64,000 nt of DNA from CAXMRP01 sp965216515 (GCA_965216515.1 OZ244173.1:1-64000); one strand, 5' to 3'. Counted from the stretch's first letter, positions 1 to 8,938 are shown. Numbers and translations are program-made. Notes: generated from the sequence alone by a model not told the origin.

Positions 1-80
1 ACTTTGCGCTGGACCTTTTGCGCGGCATTCAGGTCAACTCCAGGTTTCCGCCGGACCCGTCGCAGGGTATACCGAACTGA
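1..80 (+). CDS. ctpA: C-terminal processing peptidase (S41), 3' end only
   Basis: This is the last stretch of a gene that starts before the window. Read from base 3 it gives FALDLLRGIQVNSRF followed by a Pro-rich tail and a TGA at 78-80. That tail resembles the C-terminus of alphaproteobacterial CtpA/S41 carboxyl-terminal processing proteases, which are periplasmic serine proteases acting on C-termini of envelope proteins. The following order, a divergent polysaccharide deacetylase and then rppH, is the usual neighbourhood of ctpA in Hyphomicrobiales and supports the call. The catalytic domain lies outside the window, so the identification rests on a short tail and on context. Confidence 0.6.
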   Translation, partial: FALDLLRGIQVNSRFPPDPSQGIPN

Positions 81-151
81 TGAAATGATTCGGTCCGCCG
101 GTGCGCCGCGCGGACGCGAATGCATCGGGGACGGATGGCCAGAACGGGGTA

Positions 152-1276
152 ATGGCGGCAAACGACCTCAACACGCCATTGCAGGACCGGCGCGCCAGGG
201 CGCGCAGATCCCGGCGCTTGCCCTTGGCCGAGATCCTGTCCGTGGCCGCCGTGGCGCTGGCGTTGACCGCCATCGTATGGATCGCCATCGTCGACGATCC
301 TGATGGCGGCCGTCCCGTTGAATATGCCGCAATTCAGGACAATGCCCCGCAGACCACGGGGACATTGGGCGGCGAACGCGCCGCCGCGGCAACCGCAGGT
401 CGCGAGCGGATGCCGTCACCGGCCGCCTCGACCGATGTCGCGGCGCTGCCCACCGCCCGCGCGCCGAAGTCGGTTCGCGCCACGGCCGCGCCGATCGAGA
501 CGCTGGTGGAATCCTCGGAATTCGGTCAGTTGCCGGTCATCGGCCCGGATGGCCTGCGTCCGCTCGATGCCTATGCCCGGCCGGCCGGGTCCGGCCCCGG
601 CGACGGATTTCCGCGTGTCGTCATTGTCGTTGGCGGACTCGGCATCAGTCAGACCGGGACCAAGCGGGCGGTCGAATCGCTGTCGCCGGATGTGACCCTG
701 GCCTTTGCCCCGCATGGCGGCAGCCTTGGCCGCTGGGTCGGAGAAGCCCGCCGCAACGGCCACGAGGTGCTGCTGCAATTGCCGCTGGAGCCGTTCGGTT
801 ATCCCAATGTCGATCCCGGTCCGCGCACTTTGCTGGTCGACAATGACGAGTTGTCGAACATCGAAAATCTCGAATGGGTGCTCGGCCGCGCCACCAGCTA
901 TACCGGCGTGATGAACCATATGGGCGCGCGCTATGCCACCGACGACAGCGCCATGCACTGGTTGATCTCGGCGCTGGCCGAACGGGGCCTGATGTATCTC
1001 GACGACGGCACCGTCGCCAGGTCGGCGACGGCGAATGTCGGCGCCGCCCTTGGCGCGCCGGTTGTTCGCGCCGATCTGGTGATCGACAAGGTGCGCTCCG
1101 CCGCCCAGATCGGCAAGGCGCTCGACGAACTGGAGCAGATCGCCCGCTCGCGCGGGCTGGCTGTCGGCGTGGCTTCGGCCTTTCCGACCTCTGTCGCCGC
1201 CGTCTCCGACTGGGTCGATGCGGCCGCCGCGCGTGGTATTGTTGTCGTGCCGGCAAGCGCCGCCCTGGTCCGCTAG
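152..1276 (+). CDS. Divergent polysaccharide deacetylase family protein
   Basis: A 374-residue protein with a basic N-terminus, one membrane anchor at about residues 27-46, a low-complexity linker, and a divergent polysaccharide deacetylase domain (YibQ/DUF610 type) from about residue 153. Visible family motifs are VVIVVGGLGIS near the domain start, LLQLPLEP, and MNHMGARY. The fold is that of carbohydrate esterases acting in the periplasm on cell-wall or surface glycans; the substrate is unknown. I chose ATG 152, which follows a purine-rich AGAACGGGG, over the ATG at 101. It lies between ctpA and rppH, as in many Hyphomicrobiales. Confidence 0.85.
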   Translation: MAANDLNTPLQDRRARARRSRRLPLAEILSVAAVALALTAIVWIAIVDDPDGGRPVEYAAIQDNAPQTTGTLGGERAAAATAGRERMPSPAASTDVAALPTARAPKSVRATAAPIETLVESSEFGQLPVIGPDGLRPLDAYARPAGSGPGDGFPRVVIVVGGLGISQTGTKRAVESLSPDVTLAFAPHGGSLGRWVGEARRNGHEVLLQLPLEPFGYPNVDPGPRTLLVDNDELSNIENLEWVLGRATSYTGVMNHMGARYATDDSAMHWLISALAERGLMYLDDGTVARSATANVGAALGAPVVRADLVIDKVRSAAQIGKALDELEQIARSRGLAVGVASAFPTSVAAVSDWVDAAAARGIVVVPASAALVR

Positions 1277-1324
1277 CGGCGCGGCGTGCAAACGGCGATA
1301 GACGACAGGCGACACGGATAGACC

Positions 1325-1849
1325 ATGCCGGACCCCGAAGAATCCAAGTACCGGCCCTGCGCCGGGATTTGCCTGTTCAATGCAAAAGGGCTTGTCTTCG
1401 TCGGCGCGCGCAAGCGCTTGCGGGACACCGATGGCAGCACGCAGGTCTGGCAGATGCCGCAAGGCGGCATCGACGACGGCGAAGATCCCGAAAGTGCCGC
1501 CCGGCGCGAACTCTACGAGGAAACAAACGTCACCTCCGTCGACCTCGTCGGTGAACTGGCCGAATGGCTGACATACGATTTGCCGCCGGGAACGCCAAAG
1601 ACCGGTTGGCGCCGCCGGTATTGCGGTCAGGCCCAGAAGTGGTTCGCCTTTCGGTTCCGTGGTCAGGAAGACGAGATCGACGTGATGAATCCCGGCGGCG
1701 GCGGCCACAAACCGGAATTTCTTGACTGGAAATGGGTTCGCCTCGCCGAAACGCCGTCGCTCGTGGTCCCCTTCAAGCGACCGGTCTACGAGCAGGTTGT
1801 CGCCGGTTTCGCCGGCCTGGCGCGGGACCGCGAGCGCCGCCGCCGCTAG
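1325..1849 (+). CDS. rppH: RNA pyrophosphohydrolase (Nudix)
   Basis: A 174-residue Nudix hydrolase. The Nudix box runs from about residue 47 to 69 and contains GGIDDGEDPESAARRELYEE, matching the GX5EX7REUXEEXGU pattern. The N-terminal YRPCAGICLFN and the WQMPQGG ahead of the box are typical of RppH/NudH. It removes pyrophosphate from the 5' triphosphate end of RNAs and so opens them to RNase E decay in the cytoplasm. It is 48 bases downstream of the deacetylase and probably shares its transcript. It is convergent with the ornithine cyclodeaminase gene. Confidence 0.92.
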   Translation: MPDPEESKYRPCAGICLFNAKGLVFVGARKRLRDTDGSTQVWQMPQGGIDDGEDPESAARRELYEETNVTSVDLVGELAEWLTYDLPPGTPKTGWRRRYCGQAQKWFAFRFRGQEDEIDVMNPGGGGHKPEFLDWKWVRLAETPSLVVPFKRPVYEQVVAGFAGLARDRERRRR

Positions 1850-1915
1850 GGGCGGCAACGGCCGGACCGGACCCGGCGGAAGAACCGGGCCGATCGCGCC
1901 GGCTGCGACGGGCGT

Positions 1916-3010
1916 TCATGAAACCGGATCTGAAATCGGCGCGCGATCGGCGGCCCGCACAACCATGCCAAAAAGGTCGCGCGGATCATCGGGATCGGCC
2001 AGCAGGTCCAGGTCCTCGAAATGGCCGGTACGGCCGGCAAGGTCGCGCAGGTAGCGCAGGGCGGAGAAATCCTCGATCGCAAATCCAACGCTGTCAAACA
2101 CCGTGATCTGCGCGCCATCGCGGCGGCCGGGCGCCTCTCCGGCGATCACCCGCCAGAGCTCGGTCACCGGAAAGTCGGCGGGCATCTGTTGTATTTCGCC
2201 CTCCACACGGCTTTGCGGCGTGTACTCCACGAACACGTCGGATCGCCGGAGAATGTCGCGATGCAGTTCGGTCTTGCCCGGACAGTCGCCGCCGATCGCG
2301 TTGATGTGCACGCCGGCGCCCACCATGTTGTCGTTGAGAATGGTGGCATACTGTTTGTCGGCGGTGCATGTGGTGATGATCTGCGCGCCCTCCACCGCAT
2401 CGGCTGCCGACGCGCAGGCCACCACCGTCAGGCCCGAGCGATCGAGATTGCCGGCCGTTTTGCGCGTCGCCGCCGTGTCAATGTCGTAGAGCCGGACTTC
2501 CCGCACGCCCGCAAGCGCCTTGAAGGCGAGCGCCTGGAACTCGCATTGCGCGCCATTGCCGATCATCGCCATCGTGGCCGGATGTTCCGGGGCGAGATAG
2601 GTCGCCGCCAGGGCGGATGTCGCGGCGGTGCGCAGGGCGGTCAGGATCGTCATTTCGCTCAGCAGCACCGGATACCCGCTGGCGACATCCGACAGCGCGC
2701 CAAAGGCGGTCACCGTCTGAAGTCCGTGCCTGGTGTTGACCGGGTGGCCGTTCACATATTTGAACCCATAGGCCTCGCCATCGGAGGCCGGCATAAGCTC
2801 GATGACGCCGATTTTCGAATGTGAGGCGATGCGGGGTGTCTTGTCGAATTGCGGCCAGCGCCGGAAATCGGTTTCCAGATAGCCGGCAAGCTCACGCAGA
2901 AACGTTTCGATGCCGACGGCGTTCACAATGTGCATCATGTTTTCGACGTTCACGAAGGGAACGACATTGATATCCGGCCGGCGGGTCAGGATGGGTTTGT
3001 TCATGGTCAA
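1916..3010 (-). CDS. Ornithine cyclodeaminase
   Basis: A 364-residue protein of the ornithine cyclodeaminase/mu-crystallin family, which converts L-ornithine to L-proline and ammonia with bound NAD. The dinucleotide motif is seen at MIGNGAQCEFQALAF; substrate-side motifs include KYVNGHPVN and INAIGGDCPGKTEL. The length fits the longer bacterial OCD subgroup. Its start overlaps the stop of the arginase gene by four bases, so the two are translationally coupled. Together they take arginine to ornithine and on to proline, probably under the divergently encoded Lrp/AsnC regulator. Confidence 0.92.
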   Translation of the reverse strand: MTMNKPILTRRPDINVVPFVNVENMMHIVNAVGIETFLRELAGYLETDFRRWPQFDKTPRIASHSKIGVIELMPASDGEAYGFKYVNGHPVNTRHGLQTVTAFGALSDVASGYPVLLSEMTILTALRTAATSALAATYLAPEHPATMAMIGNGAQCEFQALAFKALAGVREVRLYDIDTAATRKTAGNLDRSGLTVVACASAADAVEGAQIITTCTADKQYATILNDNMVGAGVHINAIGGDCPGKTELHRDILRRSDVFVEYTPQSRVEGEIQQMPADFPVTELWRVIAGEAPGRRDGAQITVFDSVGFAIEDFSALRYLRDLAGRTGHFEDLDLLADPDDPRDLFGMVVRAADRAPISDPVS

Positions 3011-3954
3011 TAACTCTGGGTTGGACGGCCGACGACCTGCCTGCCGAATAGGCTCGCCACGAGATCGACCAGCAGTGCCGATGTCCGGCCGCGTTCATCG
3101 AGAAACGGGTTGAGTTCGGCGATGTCGACAGATGTCACCAGACCGCTGTCGAAAAGCATCTCCATCACCAGATGCGCCTCGCGGTAGGAGGCGCCGCCGG
3201 GAACGGTCGTGCCGACGGCGGGCGCAATGGCGGGATCGAGAAAATCGACATCGAGACTGACATGCAGCAGGCCGTCGACGTCGCGCACGCTGTCGACGAA
3301 GCCGCCAAGTGTTGCGGCGATGCCGTCCTCGTCGATGCGACGCATGTCGACGATGTCGAAGCCGCTGGCGGCGACGCGGGCGCGCTCGGGCGTATCGATT
3401 GAGCGGATGCCGAACAGGCATGTACGCTCCGGCGCCACCGGCGTTGGCAGTGGCGGAAAATGCGCCTCAAATCCCGGTTGCCCGGTGAAATAGGCAACCG
3501 GCGTTCCGTGCAGGTTGCCGCTCTGCGTCGTCGCAAGCGTGTGAAAATCGCTGTGCGCGTCCAGCCAGAGCACGAAAAGCGGCCGATCGAGGCGGGCCGC
3601 GCGCCCCGCCGTGGCAGCGACGGTCCCCGCCGACATCAGATGGTCACCACCCATGAATACCGGGACAGCCGTATCCGCCAGCGTCAAGGCCGAATCGGTG
3701 ATCGCCGCGATCCAGGAGGCGCATTCGCCAAGATCGTGGATGGCGCCGTTGGGATGGGCCACCTCGGCCCCGGCCCGGGCCGGCGTGTTGCCATGATCGG
3801 TGACGCTGTGGCCGAGGTCCCTGAGCGCTTCGGCGAGGCCGGCGACGCGCAGTGCATCCGGACCCATGAGGCAACCGCGCCGGCCGCTGCCACTGTCGAC
3901 AGGTACACCGAGCAGGACGATTTCCGACGCATCGGACGGGAGCAATCGATCCAT
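3007..3954 (-). CDS. rocF: Arginase
   Basis: A 315-residue ureohydrolase. The manganese-binding signatures are all present: GGDHLMSAG, WLDAHSDFHT and SLDVDFLDPAIAPAVGTTVPGG. GNLHGTPVAYF is in the substrate loop region expected for arginase. It hydrolyses L-arginine to ornithine and urea in the cytoplasm and is the first gene of the arginase-ornithine cyclodeaminase operon. Agmatinase is the main alternative, but the pairing with ornithine cyclodeaminase favours arginase. The 131-140 bases to the divergent regulator gene hold an AT-rich region with a small dyad. Confidence 0.9.
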   Translation of the reverse strand: MDRLLPSDASEIVLLGVPVDSGSGRRGCLMGPDALRVAGLAEALRDLGHSVTDHGNTPARAGAEVAHPNGAIHDLGECASWIAAITDSALTLADTAVPVFMGGDHLMSAGTVAATAGRAARLDRPLFVLWLDAHSDFHTLATTQSGNLHGTPVAYFTGQPGFEAHFPPLPTPVAPERTCLFGIRSIDTPERARVAASGFDIVDMRRIDEDGIAATLGGFVDSVRDVDGLLHVSLDVDFLDPAIAPAVGTTVPGGASYREAHLVMEMLFDSGLVTSVDIAELNPFLDERGRTSALLVDLVASLFGRQVVGRPTQSY

Positions 3955-4055
3955 AATGCCACACCTTGGTCGCAGGACATCCCGCGGGAACTGGGTTGCC
4001 GTACAAGGTAGTGGTCGAAATCGGCATAATCATCTGCTAGAATTGATCGAAATTT

Positions 4056-4067
4056 CTATATACATAG
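4056..4067. promoter_or_regulatory. AT-rich dyad between arginase operon and Lrp/AsnC gene
   Basis: CTATATACATAG is a short dyad (CTAT-4-ATAG) within the most AT-rich part of the divergent intergenic region, 28 bases before the regulator ATG. Lrp/AsnC proteins bind loosely conserved AT-rich dyads and usually control their divergent neighbour. That this is the operator is inference from position and composition only. Confidence 0.3.
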
Positions 4068-4094
4068 TCATATTGGATAAAGAGAGTGCTCGAT

Positions 4095-4562
4095 ATGGAC
4101 AAATTTGATTCCAGGCTGATCTCCGTGCTTCGCCGCAATGGCCGCGCCTCGGTCTCCGATATTGCCGTTGAGCTGGGGGTGACGCGGACCACCGTGCGCA
4201 ACCGGATGGACCGCCTGCGGCGGGAAGGTGAGATTGTCGGTTTCAGCGTCGTGTTGCGAAGCGATGTGGAGGATCTGCCGGTGCGCGGCATCATGCTGAT
4301 CCAGATCAACGGCAAGGGAACGGAGCGGGTTATCCGTCAGCTCTCCGACACGCCGGCGATTCAGGCGATCCACACGACCAACGGTCGCTGGGACATTATC
4401 GCCGAACTCGGCGCCGAATCGCTTCCCGAACTGGATGTCGTGTTGCGCAAGATCCGGCTGTTTGAGGGTGTGGAGTCCAGCGAGACAAACCTTTGCCTTG
4501 CCACAACGCGGTCTGTTCGCAATCAGCGCCAGCAGGACAACCGGAGCCGAACCGGCCATTAG
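4095..4562 (+). CDS. Lrp/AsnC family transcriptional regulator
   Basis: A 155-residue feast/famine regulator. The N-terminal winged helix-turn-helix covers about residues 4-60 (DKFDSRLISVLRRNGRASVSDIAVELGVTRTTVRNRM), followed by an RAM/AsnC ligand-binding domain with IHTTNGRWDIIAELG. It should bind DNA as a dimer or higher oligomer and respond to an amino acid; from its divergent position the likely targets are arginase and ornithine cyclodeaminase, with arginine or ornithine as a plausible effector. The start at ATG 4095 follows AGAGAG; a GTG at 4086 in the same frame would add three residues. Confidence 0.9.
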   Translation: MDKFDSRLISVLRRNGRASVSDIAVELGVTRTTVRNRMDRLRREGEIVGFSVVLRSDVEDLPVRGIMLIQINGKGTERVIRQLSDTPAIQAIHTTNGRWDIIAELGAESLPELDVVLRKIRLFEGVESSETNLCLATTRSVRNQRQQDNRSRTGH

Positions 4563-4631
4563 TTTGTCTGCCCTGCCGCCATCCGCCGTCGTGGCGGATC
4601 CGATGGCGACAAGCCGGCAGGTGGGAGCCGA

Positions 4632-6071
4632 TCAGTCGGAAACGACCTTGTAGAGCTGGCCGTCGACCAGCCGTTCGCCAGGCGCGAGACCGTTCAGGAT
4701 CAGGAACAGTCGCTCGCCGTCGCTCACCCCGTCCATGCGGCGGGCCATGGTGCGGATCGTGTCGCCGCGTCTGGCCCTGACGACATCGATACGCAACGGC
4801 CGCAAACGCGCGACTTCCGCCGGCTTCAGCTTGTGGAAGGAGGCGAGCATCGACTGAAGGCCCGTATCGATATCGGCCGAGCGGTCCCGGGATGCGAATA
4901 TGATACGGTACATACGCGGTCCCATCTTGACCGCCGCGATCCGGAATCGCCAGTCGTCGGCCGTCGCCGCCGCGGTGGCCACCGAGTAGCGATTGACCTG
5001 GCTGGTGCGGATCGAACCGGGGATCAGGCCGTTCACCCACCCCGAAGCCAGATAGGCCTCCGGCGATTGCGTCGCCGCGGCGGAGACGCCGTCGAAGCGC
5101 ATCGCCGTATCCCGGCCCGCCGCTGCCAGAACCGCGTCGCGCGTGTTTTCCAGGCGATAGCCCGGTGGCACCTCAAAGCCGATTGCCAGTCGCGGATGCA
5201 GGAACTTGCGTCCGCGAATATAGCCCTCCGACGGGTCGTCGCCGAAGATCACGCCGTCGAGGCTGTTCAGGTAGCCGGCCCGGTCCTGCTCGCCGATGCC
5301 CGGCGCACCCACCTGCCGTGCGGCCTGCACCGCCAGGTCGCGCCGTTCCAGCGCCGCCGGGTGCGTCGACAGAAAGTTCGCCATCTCGTTTTCATGGCCG
5401 AGCGCGGAGCGGAACGAGGCATAGCGTTCGAGTTTGTCGATAAACCGCGATGCGGCGAAGGGGTCGTATCCCGCCCGGGCGGCGATCGCGATACCCAGCC
5501 GGTCCGCCTCGATCTCCTGATCGCGCGAAAACTTCGCCAGCGTCAGCCGGGAGTTGGCGACCGCGGAACGGCCGGCATTGGGATCGCTGAGGATGCTGGT
5601 GGCCACCTGTTCGACAATGTCCTTGCGTTCCACCGCCCGCGCCCGCTCCAGCGCATGGTTGGCCAGCACGTGGGCGATTTCGTGCGAAAGCACCGCCGCC
5701 AGCTCGGAATTGTCATCGGCCAGAACCAGAAGACCCCGTGTCACGTACAGATAGCCGCCCGGCAGGGCAAAGGCGTTGGCCACCGGCGAATTGAGGATCG
5801 TGATCCGATATCTGCGCGAGGGATCGTTGGATGCGGCGACCAGCCGGGACACCACCCTGGCAAGCGCCGATTCCACACCCGGGTCCGAATAGACACCGCC
5901 ATACTCGGCAATAACCCGCGGGCTTTCGCGGCGCCCGATCGCTTCTTCCAGTCCGCTCGGCAGGCGAGCGCCGGCAACCGCCACGGGCTCCACACGTCCG
6001 GGCACGCCCAAATGTTCCGTGCAGCCGGCAAGGACCGCAATGATCGCAAGCGGGAGTAGGGAACGCCACAT
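4632..6071 (-). CDS. M48 family metalloprotease lipoprotein with C-terminal LysM-like region
   Basis: A 479-residue lipoprotein. The signal ends in a lipobox (VLAGC, Cys17). The M48 zinc motif HEIAH is at residues 130-134 and EIEAD at about 186-190. A C-terminal stretch (RARRGDTIRTMARRM, then LILNGLAPGERLVDGQLYKVV) looks like a LysM-type module. Relatives include BepA and YcaL, periplasmic proteases for outer-membrane protein quality control. I set the start at ATG 6071 because it gives the lipoprotein signal directly; the open frame extends far upstream without resemblance to a protein. Confidence 0.87.
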   Translation of the reverse strand: MWRSLLPLAIIAVLAGCTEHLGVPGRVEPVAVAGARLPSGLEEAIGRRESPRVIAEYGGVYSDPGVESALARVVSRLVAASNDPSRRYRITILNSPVANAFALPGGYLYVTRGLLVLADDNSELAAVLSHEIAHVLANHALERARAVERKDIVEQVATSILSDPNAGRSAVANSRLTLAKFSRDQEIEADRLGIAIAARAGYDPFAASRFIDKLERYASFRSALGHENEMANFLSTHPAALERRDLAVQAARQVGAPGIGEQDRAGYLNSLDGVIFGDDPSEGYIRGRKFLHPRLAIGFEVPPGYRLENTRDAVLAAAGRDTAMRFDGVSAAATQSPEAYLASGWVNGLIPGSIRTSQVNRYSVATAAATADDWRFRIAAVKMGPRMYRIIFASRDRSADIDTGLQSMLASFHKLKPAEVARLRPLRIDVVRARRGDTIRTMARRMDGVSDGERLFLILNGLAPGERLVDGQLYKVVSD

Positions 6072-6166
6072 AGGCGAAGATGTGCGCCCATTACCTGTCA
6101 AAATCAAGGTCGGAGAATGAAACGCAAGACCGCCGTCGCGGGCAGGTTGCGCCGAACCGTGCGATT

Positions 6167-6964
6167 TTATCGGTTGTCGGCTGCTTCCAGCTGCCCCGGC
6201 ATCGCAATCCGGATCATCGGACCGCCCCTGGAATCGAGATAGCCGCGTACCCGCACAACGTGCCCGGCCAGTTCCTCCAGCGCCTCCGCGCCGCCGAACA
6301 ATTCCCGGTCGCTTCGGGCGATTTCCACCGTGAAGTCCTGCACCCAGCGGTGGCCGAAGTTGAGATAGGTGCGGTTGCGCCGCGTGCCGACAGAGACGAC
6401 CTTGCCCTCGACAATCGCATACCGGCCGATATGACGCGAAAGCACCGCCGGATTGGCCGGCCTTACGGCGACCGCGCCGGTACGCCAGAAACCGGCGTTT
6501 GTCCGGCGTGCCTGCGATTCCGACCGGCCGATCGCCGCCATGCACGGACCGCCGACACCGGGCTGCGGAACATGAACAGCGCGCCCGGACGCCGTCAGAA
6601 GGCTCTGGATCAGGCCGCGTTCAGCGAAGACAAAGGCCATTGTGCGGCCGTATCGGTCGGGTTTCTTTGCCGCCGGAACGAATTGAATGTCCTTGGCGCC
6701 GACCAGTTCGTCCAGTTTGCGCCTCAGGCCGGAATCGAATTCGGTGCGCCGGCCGGTCAGGATCGAAAAGCTGTCGATCCCGGCCAGCACGAGTTTGCGG
6801 CCGTCTTCCAGGCGCAGCGTCCGGTAATCTTCGATTGCCGCCGTGCGCACCGGTTCGCCTTGCCCCGGCGAACAGGTTTCCAGGCCCGCCGCCGGCGTCG
6901 CAAGCCGCGCCACGGCCAGTGCGACCAGGCCGAAGGTCACGCCGCCGATGCGGCAAACGGACAT
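6167..6964 (-). CDS. Thermonuclease (SNase)-fold protein, catalytic residues degenerate
   Basis: A 265-residue protein with an N-terminal hydrophobic signal-like segment (about residues 7-26) and an SNase-like OB-fold. LVLAGIDSF at about 58-66 aligns with the FRLLLVDTPE strand of staphylococcal nuclease, and DRYGRTMAFVF from about 103 with DKYGRxLAYV. Compared with the nuclease, the arginine equivalent to R35 is Val and the glutamate equivalent to E43 is Ser, while the R87 equivalent in YGR is kept. Catalysis as a nuclease is therefore doubtful. The C-terminal half is unrecognised. Its ATG lies one base after the stop of the RidA gene, so the two are coupled. Confidence 0.7.
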   Translation of the reverse strand: MSVCRIGGVTFGLVALAVARLATPAAGLETCSPGQGEPVRTAAIEDYRTLRLEDGRKLVLAGIDSFSILTGRRTEFDSGLRRKLDELVGAKDIQFVPAAKKPDRYGRTMAFVFAERGLIQSLLTASGRAVHVPQPGVGGPCMAAIGRSESQARRTNAGFWRTGAVAVRPANPAVLSRHIGRYAIVEGKVVSVGTRRNRTYLNFGHRWVQDFTVEIARSDRELFGGAEALEELAGHVVRVRGYLDSRGGPMIRIAMPGQLEAADNR

Positions 6965-6965
6965 C

Positions 6966-7370
6966 TCATCGGTTCCCTGCGCGCGCGGCAATCGCCTCCA
7001 CCTCCACCTTGAATTCCGGCCGTGCGAACCCGGCCACAACCATCAGCGTCGACGCGGGCGGCGGCGTGGTGACGATGTCATCGCGGACCGTCATGTAGGA
7101 TTTCAGATAGGCCCGGTCGCTGACATAGGCGTTGAGGCGGACCAGATGTTCAAATGCCATCCCGGCATCGCGCAACACCGCCTCGATGTTGGCAAAGCAC
7201 AGCCGTGTCTGTTCGCCGGCCCCCTCGGGGATCCTGCCATCGGCGCCGATCCCCAATTGTCCGGAGCAAAACAGCGTTCGCGCACCGGCAGGCACGCACA
7301 CGCCATGGGAATAGGCGGCGAACGGCGGATGGATTGATGAAGGTGTGTGATGTACGAACATGTCGGTCAT
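6966..7370 (-). CDS. RidA family protein
   Basis: A 134-residue YjgF/YER057c/UK114 protein. Recognisable segments are YSHGVCVPAGARTLFCSGQLGIGADG, the central NIEAVLRDAGMAFEHLVRLNAYVSD, and the C-terminal FARPEFKVEVEAIA. RidA proteins form trimers and hydrolyse reactive enamine/imine intermediates released by PLP enzymes. The canonical RidA arginine is not obvious at the usual place, so it may be one of the Rid subfamilies with another activity. It is the first gene of a two-gene unit with the SNase-fold gene. Confidence 0.85.
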   Translation of the reverse strand: MTDMFVHHTPSSIHPPFAAYSHGVCVPAGARTLFCSGQLGIGADGRIPEGAGEQTRLCFANIEAVLRDAGMAFEHLVRLNAYVSDRAYLKSYMTVRDDIVTTPPPASTLMVVAGFARPEFKVEVEAIAARAGNR

Positions 7371-7508
7371 GACCTGTGTGAAGGGCCGTCAGGCCCCCAA
7401 GAATATCGGAATTGCGCGCCGGCGCGACCGGTTTTTGCCGGCACGCGGCAGGACGCCCGAAGCAGACCCGGCGGCGGCGGCCCCGACAACCACCCGGATG
7501 GATTGCTA

Positions 7509-8093
7509 ATGGCGCCGGCGCCCGAACACCGTCTGGCCGAGCGGGCCGGCCTGCCGGAGCATCTGCGCATCCTGCTTGCCGATTATCCCCGTAAATCGTG
7601 GCCCGGTCACGCGAACTTCGCGGGCATGACGCAATTCTGGCTGGAACGGCATCTCATGTTTCGCGATATCGTCGACCGGCTCAGGACCGGCACCGAAGCC
7701 CGCATCGACAACGCCCTGGACCATGCCGTCTACCAGCCGCGCCTGCGCCGCCTTGGAAATCTCCTGATCAACCAGTTGCACGGTCACCACCAGATCGAGG
7801 ACCAGCACGACTTCCCGCAGATGGCTCGCATCGAACCGCGCGTGGCGGCCGCCTTTGAGATTCTGGATGCCGATCACGTGGAACTGGACCGACGCATCCA
7901 TGATTTCGCCGAGGCCGCGAACCGCGTGCTGCAACCCGATGCGCCATCCCCCCGCACCGGCAGCCGCAAAGAGGATGCCAGGGACGCTGTCGGGCGTTTC
8001 GGCGAAAACCTGGGCGTGCTGGAACGCCTTCTTGACCGTCATCTGGTCGATGAGGAGGAGATAGTCGTTCCCGTCCTGTTGCGGTTCGGATAA
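7509..8093 (+). CDS. Hemerythrin domain-containing protein
   Basis: A 194-residue predicted four-helix protein with hemerythrin-type ligands: WLERHLMFR (about H48), QLHGHHQIEDQHDFPQ (about residues 90-104), LDADHVELDRRI, and a C-terminal LLDRHLVDEEEIVVP. The H...HxxxE...H...HxxxD/E layout suggests a di-iron site that binds oxygen or NO. The ATG at 7509 has no strong ribosome site; the frame is open upstream to 7347 but without family similarity. It is followed 25 bases later by a creatininase-family gene and may be co-transcribed with it. Confidence 0.85.
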   Translation: MAPAPEHRLAERAGLPEHLRILLADYPRKSWPGHANFAGMTQFWLERHLMFRDIVDRLRTGTEARIDNALDHAVYQPRLRRLGNLLINQLHGHHQIEDQHDFPQMARIEPRVAAAFEILDADHVELDRRIHDFAEAANRVLQPDAPSPRTGSRKEDARDAVGRFGENLGVLERLLDRHLVDEEEIVVPVLLRFG

Positions 8094-8118
8094 GAACAGG
8101 TGTTGACGAGGGAGATCG

Positions 8119-8916
8119 ATGGCCGAAATTCGCCGCTGGAGCGACCTCAGGAGCCCGCAGTTCGATACCCTGGACGGGGAGCGCACCGTTGCCCTGTTCC
8201 CGGTCGGCGCCACCGAGCAGCACGGACCGCATTTGCCGGTCTGCGTCGATGCCCTGATCGCCCGGTCAATTGCCGAACGGTCGTTTTCCCACCTTGGCGC
8301 CGATGTGCCGGTGTTGCTTTTGCCGGTTTGTGAGATTGGCAAGTCCAACGAGCATATCGATTTCCCCGGCACGCTGACGCTTTCCGCTGACACGCTGTCA
8401 CGGGTCTGGTTGGAGATCGGCCAGAGCGTTGCCCGGGCGGGCGTTCGCAAGATCGTCTTTCTCAACAGCCATGGCGGGCAACCGCAGGTCATGGAAATTG
8501 TCGCCCGCGAATTGCGGGTACGGGAGAAGATGATGGCCGTCACCTGCGGCTGGTGGCATCTCGGCAGTCCCGCGGGCCATTACGGGGAAGCCGAAGACCG
8601 GCATGGCATCCATGCCGGCGCGGTGGAGACGGCAATGATGCTGGCCCTCGCTCCGGACCTTGTCGACCGGGGGAAGGCGGCCGATTTTCGGCCCGTGATG
8701 GCCGATATCGAGGCCGGGCATGACCATCTGACCTATCTGGGGGGAGTCGGGATCGGTTGGCAGGCCCAGGATCTCCACCCCTCCGGCGCCGCCGGCAACG
8801 CAAGCCTTGCCGATGCGCAAACCGGCGCCGCCATCGTCGACAAGGCGGCCCGCGGCCTTGCCGGCCTGCTTGCCGAGGTCTCCGCCTATCCCCTGTCAGC
8901 CCTGAAGGACCGCTGA
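8119..8916 (+). CDS. Creatininase family protein
   Basis: A 265-residue amidohydrolase-like protein. The family's metal-site motifs are present: FPVGATEQHGPHLP near the N-terminus, FLNSHGGQPQV in the middle and HAGAVETAMMLAL. Members hydrolyse creatinine, formamidopyrimidines (ArfB) or peptide precursors (MftE); none of these substrates can be chosen from the sequence. The usual NGHGGN is NSHGGQ here. It is convergent with the phosphodiesterase gene, with only 22 bases between. Confidence 0.85.
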   Translation: MAEIRRWSDLRSPQFDTLDGERTVALFPVGATEQHGPHLPVCVDALIARSIAERSFSHLGADVPVLLLPVCEIGKSNEHIDFPGTLTLSADTLSRVWLEIGQSVARAGVRKIVFLNSHGGQPQVMEIVARELRVREKMMAVTCGWWHLGSPAGHYGEAEDRHGIHAGAVETAMMLALAPDLVDRGKAADFRPVMADIEAGHDHLTYLGGVGIGWQAQDLHPSGAAGNASLADAQTGAAIVDKAARGLAGLLAEVSAYPLSALKDR

Positions 8917-8938
8917 GCGCACCGGACGCCGGTGCCCG

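Noticed and set aside
416..1858. A 480-codon open frame on the minus strand across the deacetylase and rppH genes
   Set aside because: It lies opposite two well-supported genes and has the Arg/Gly/Pro-rich composition of a GC-rich shadow; no family resemblance.
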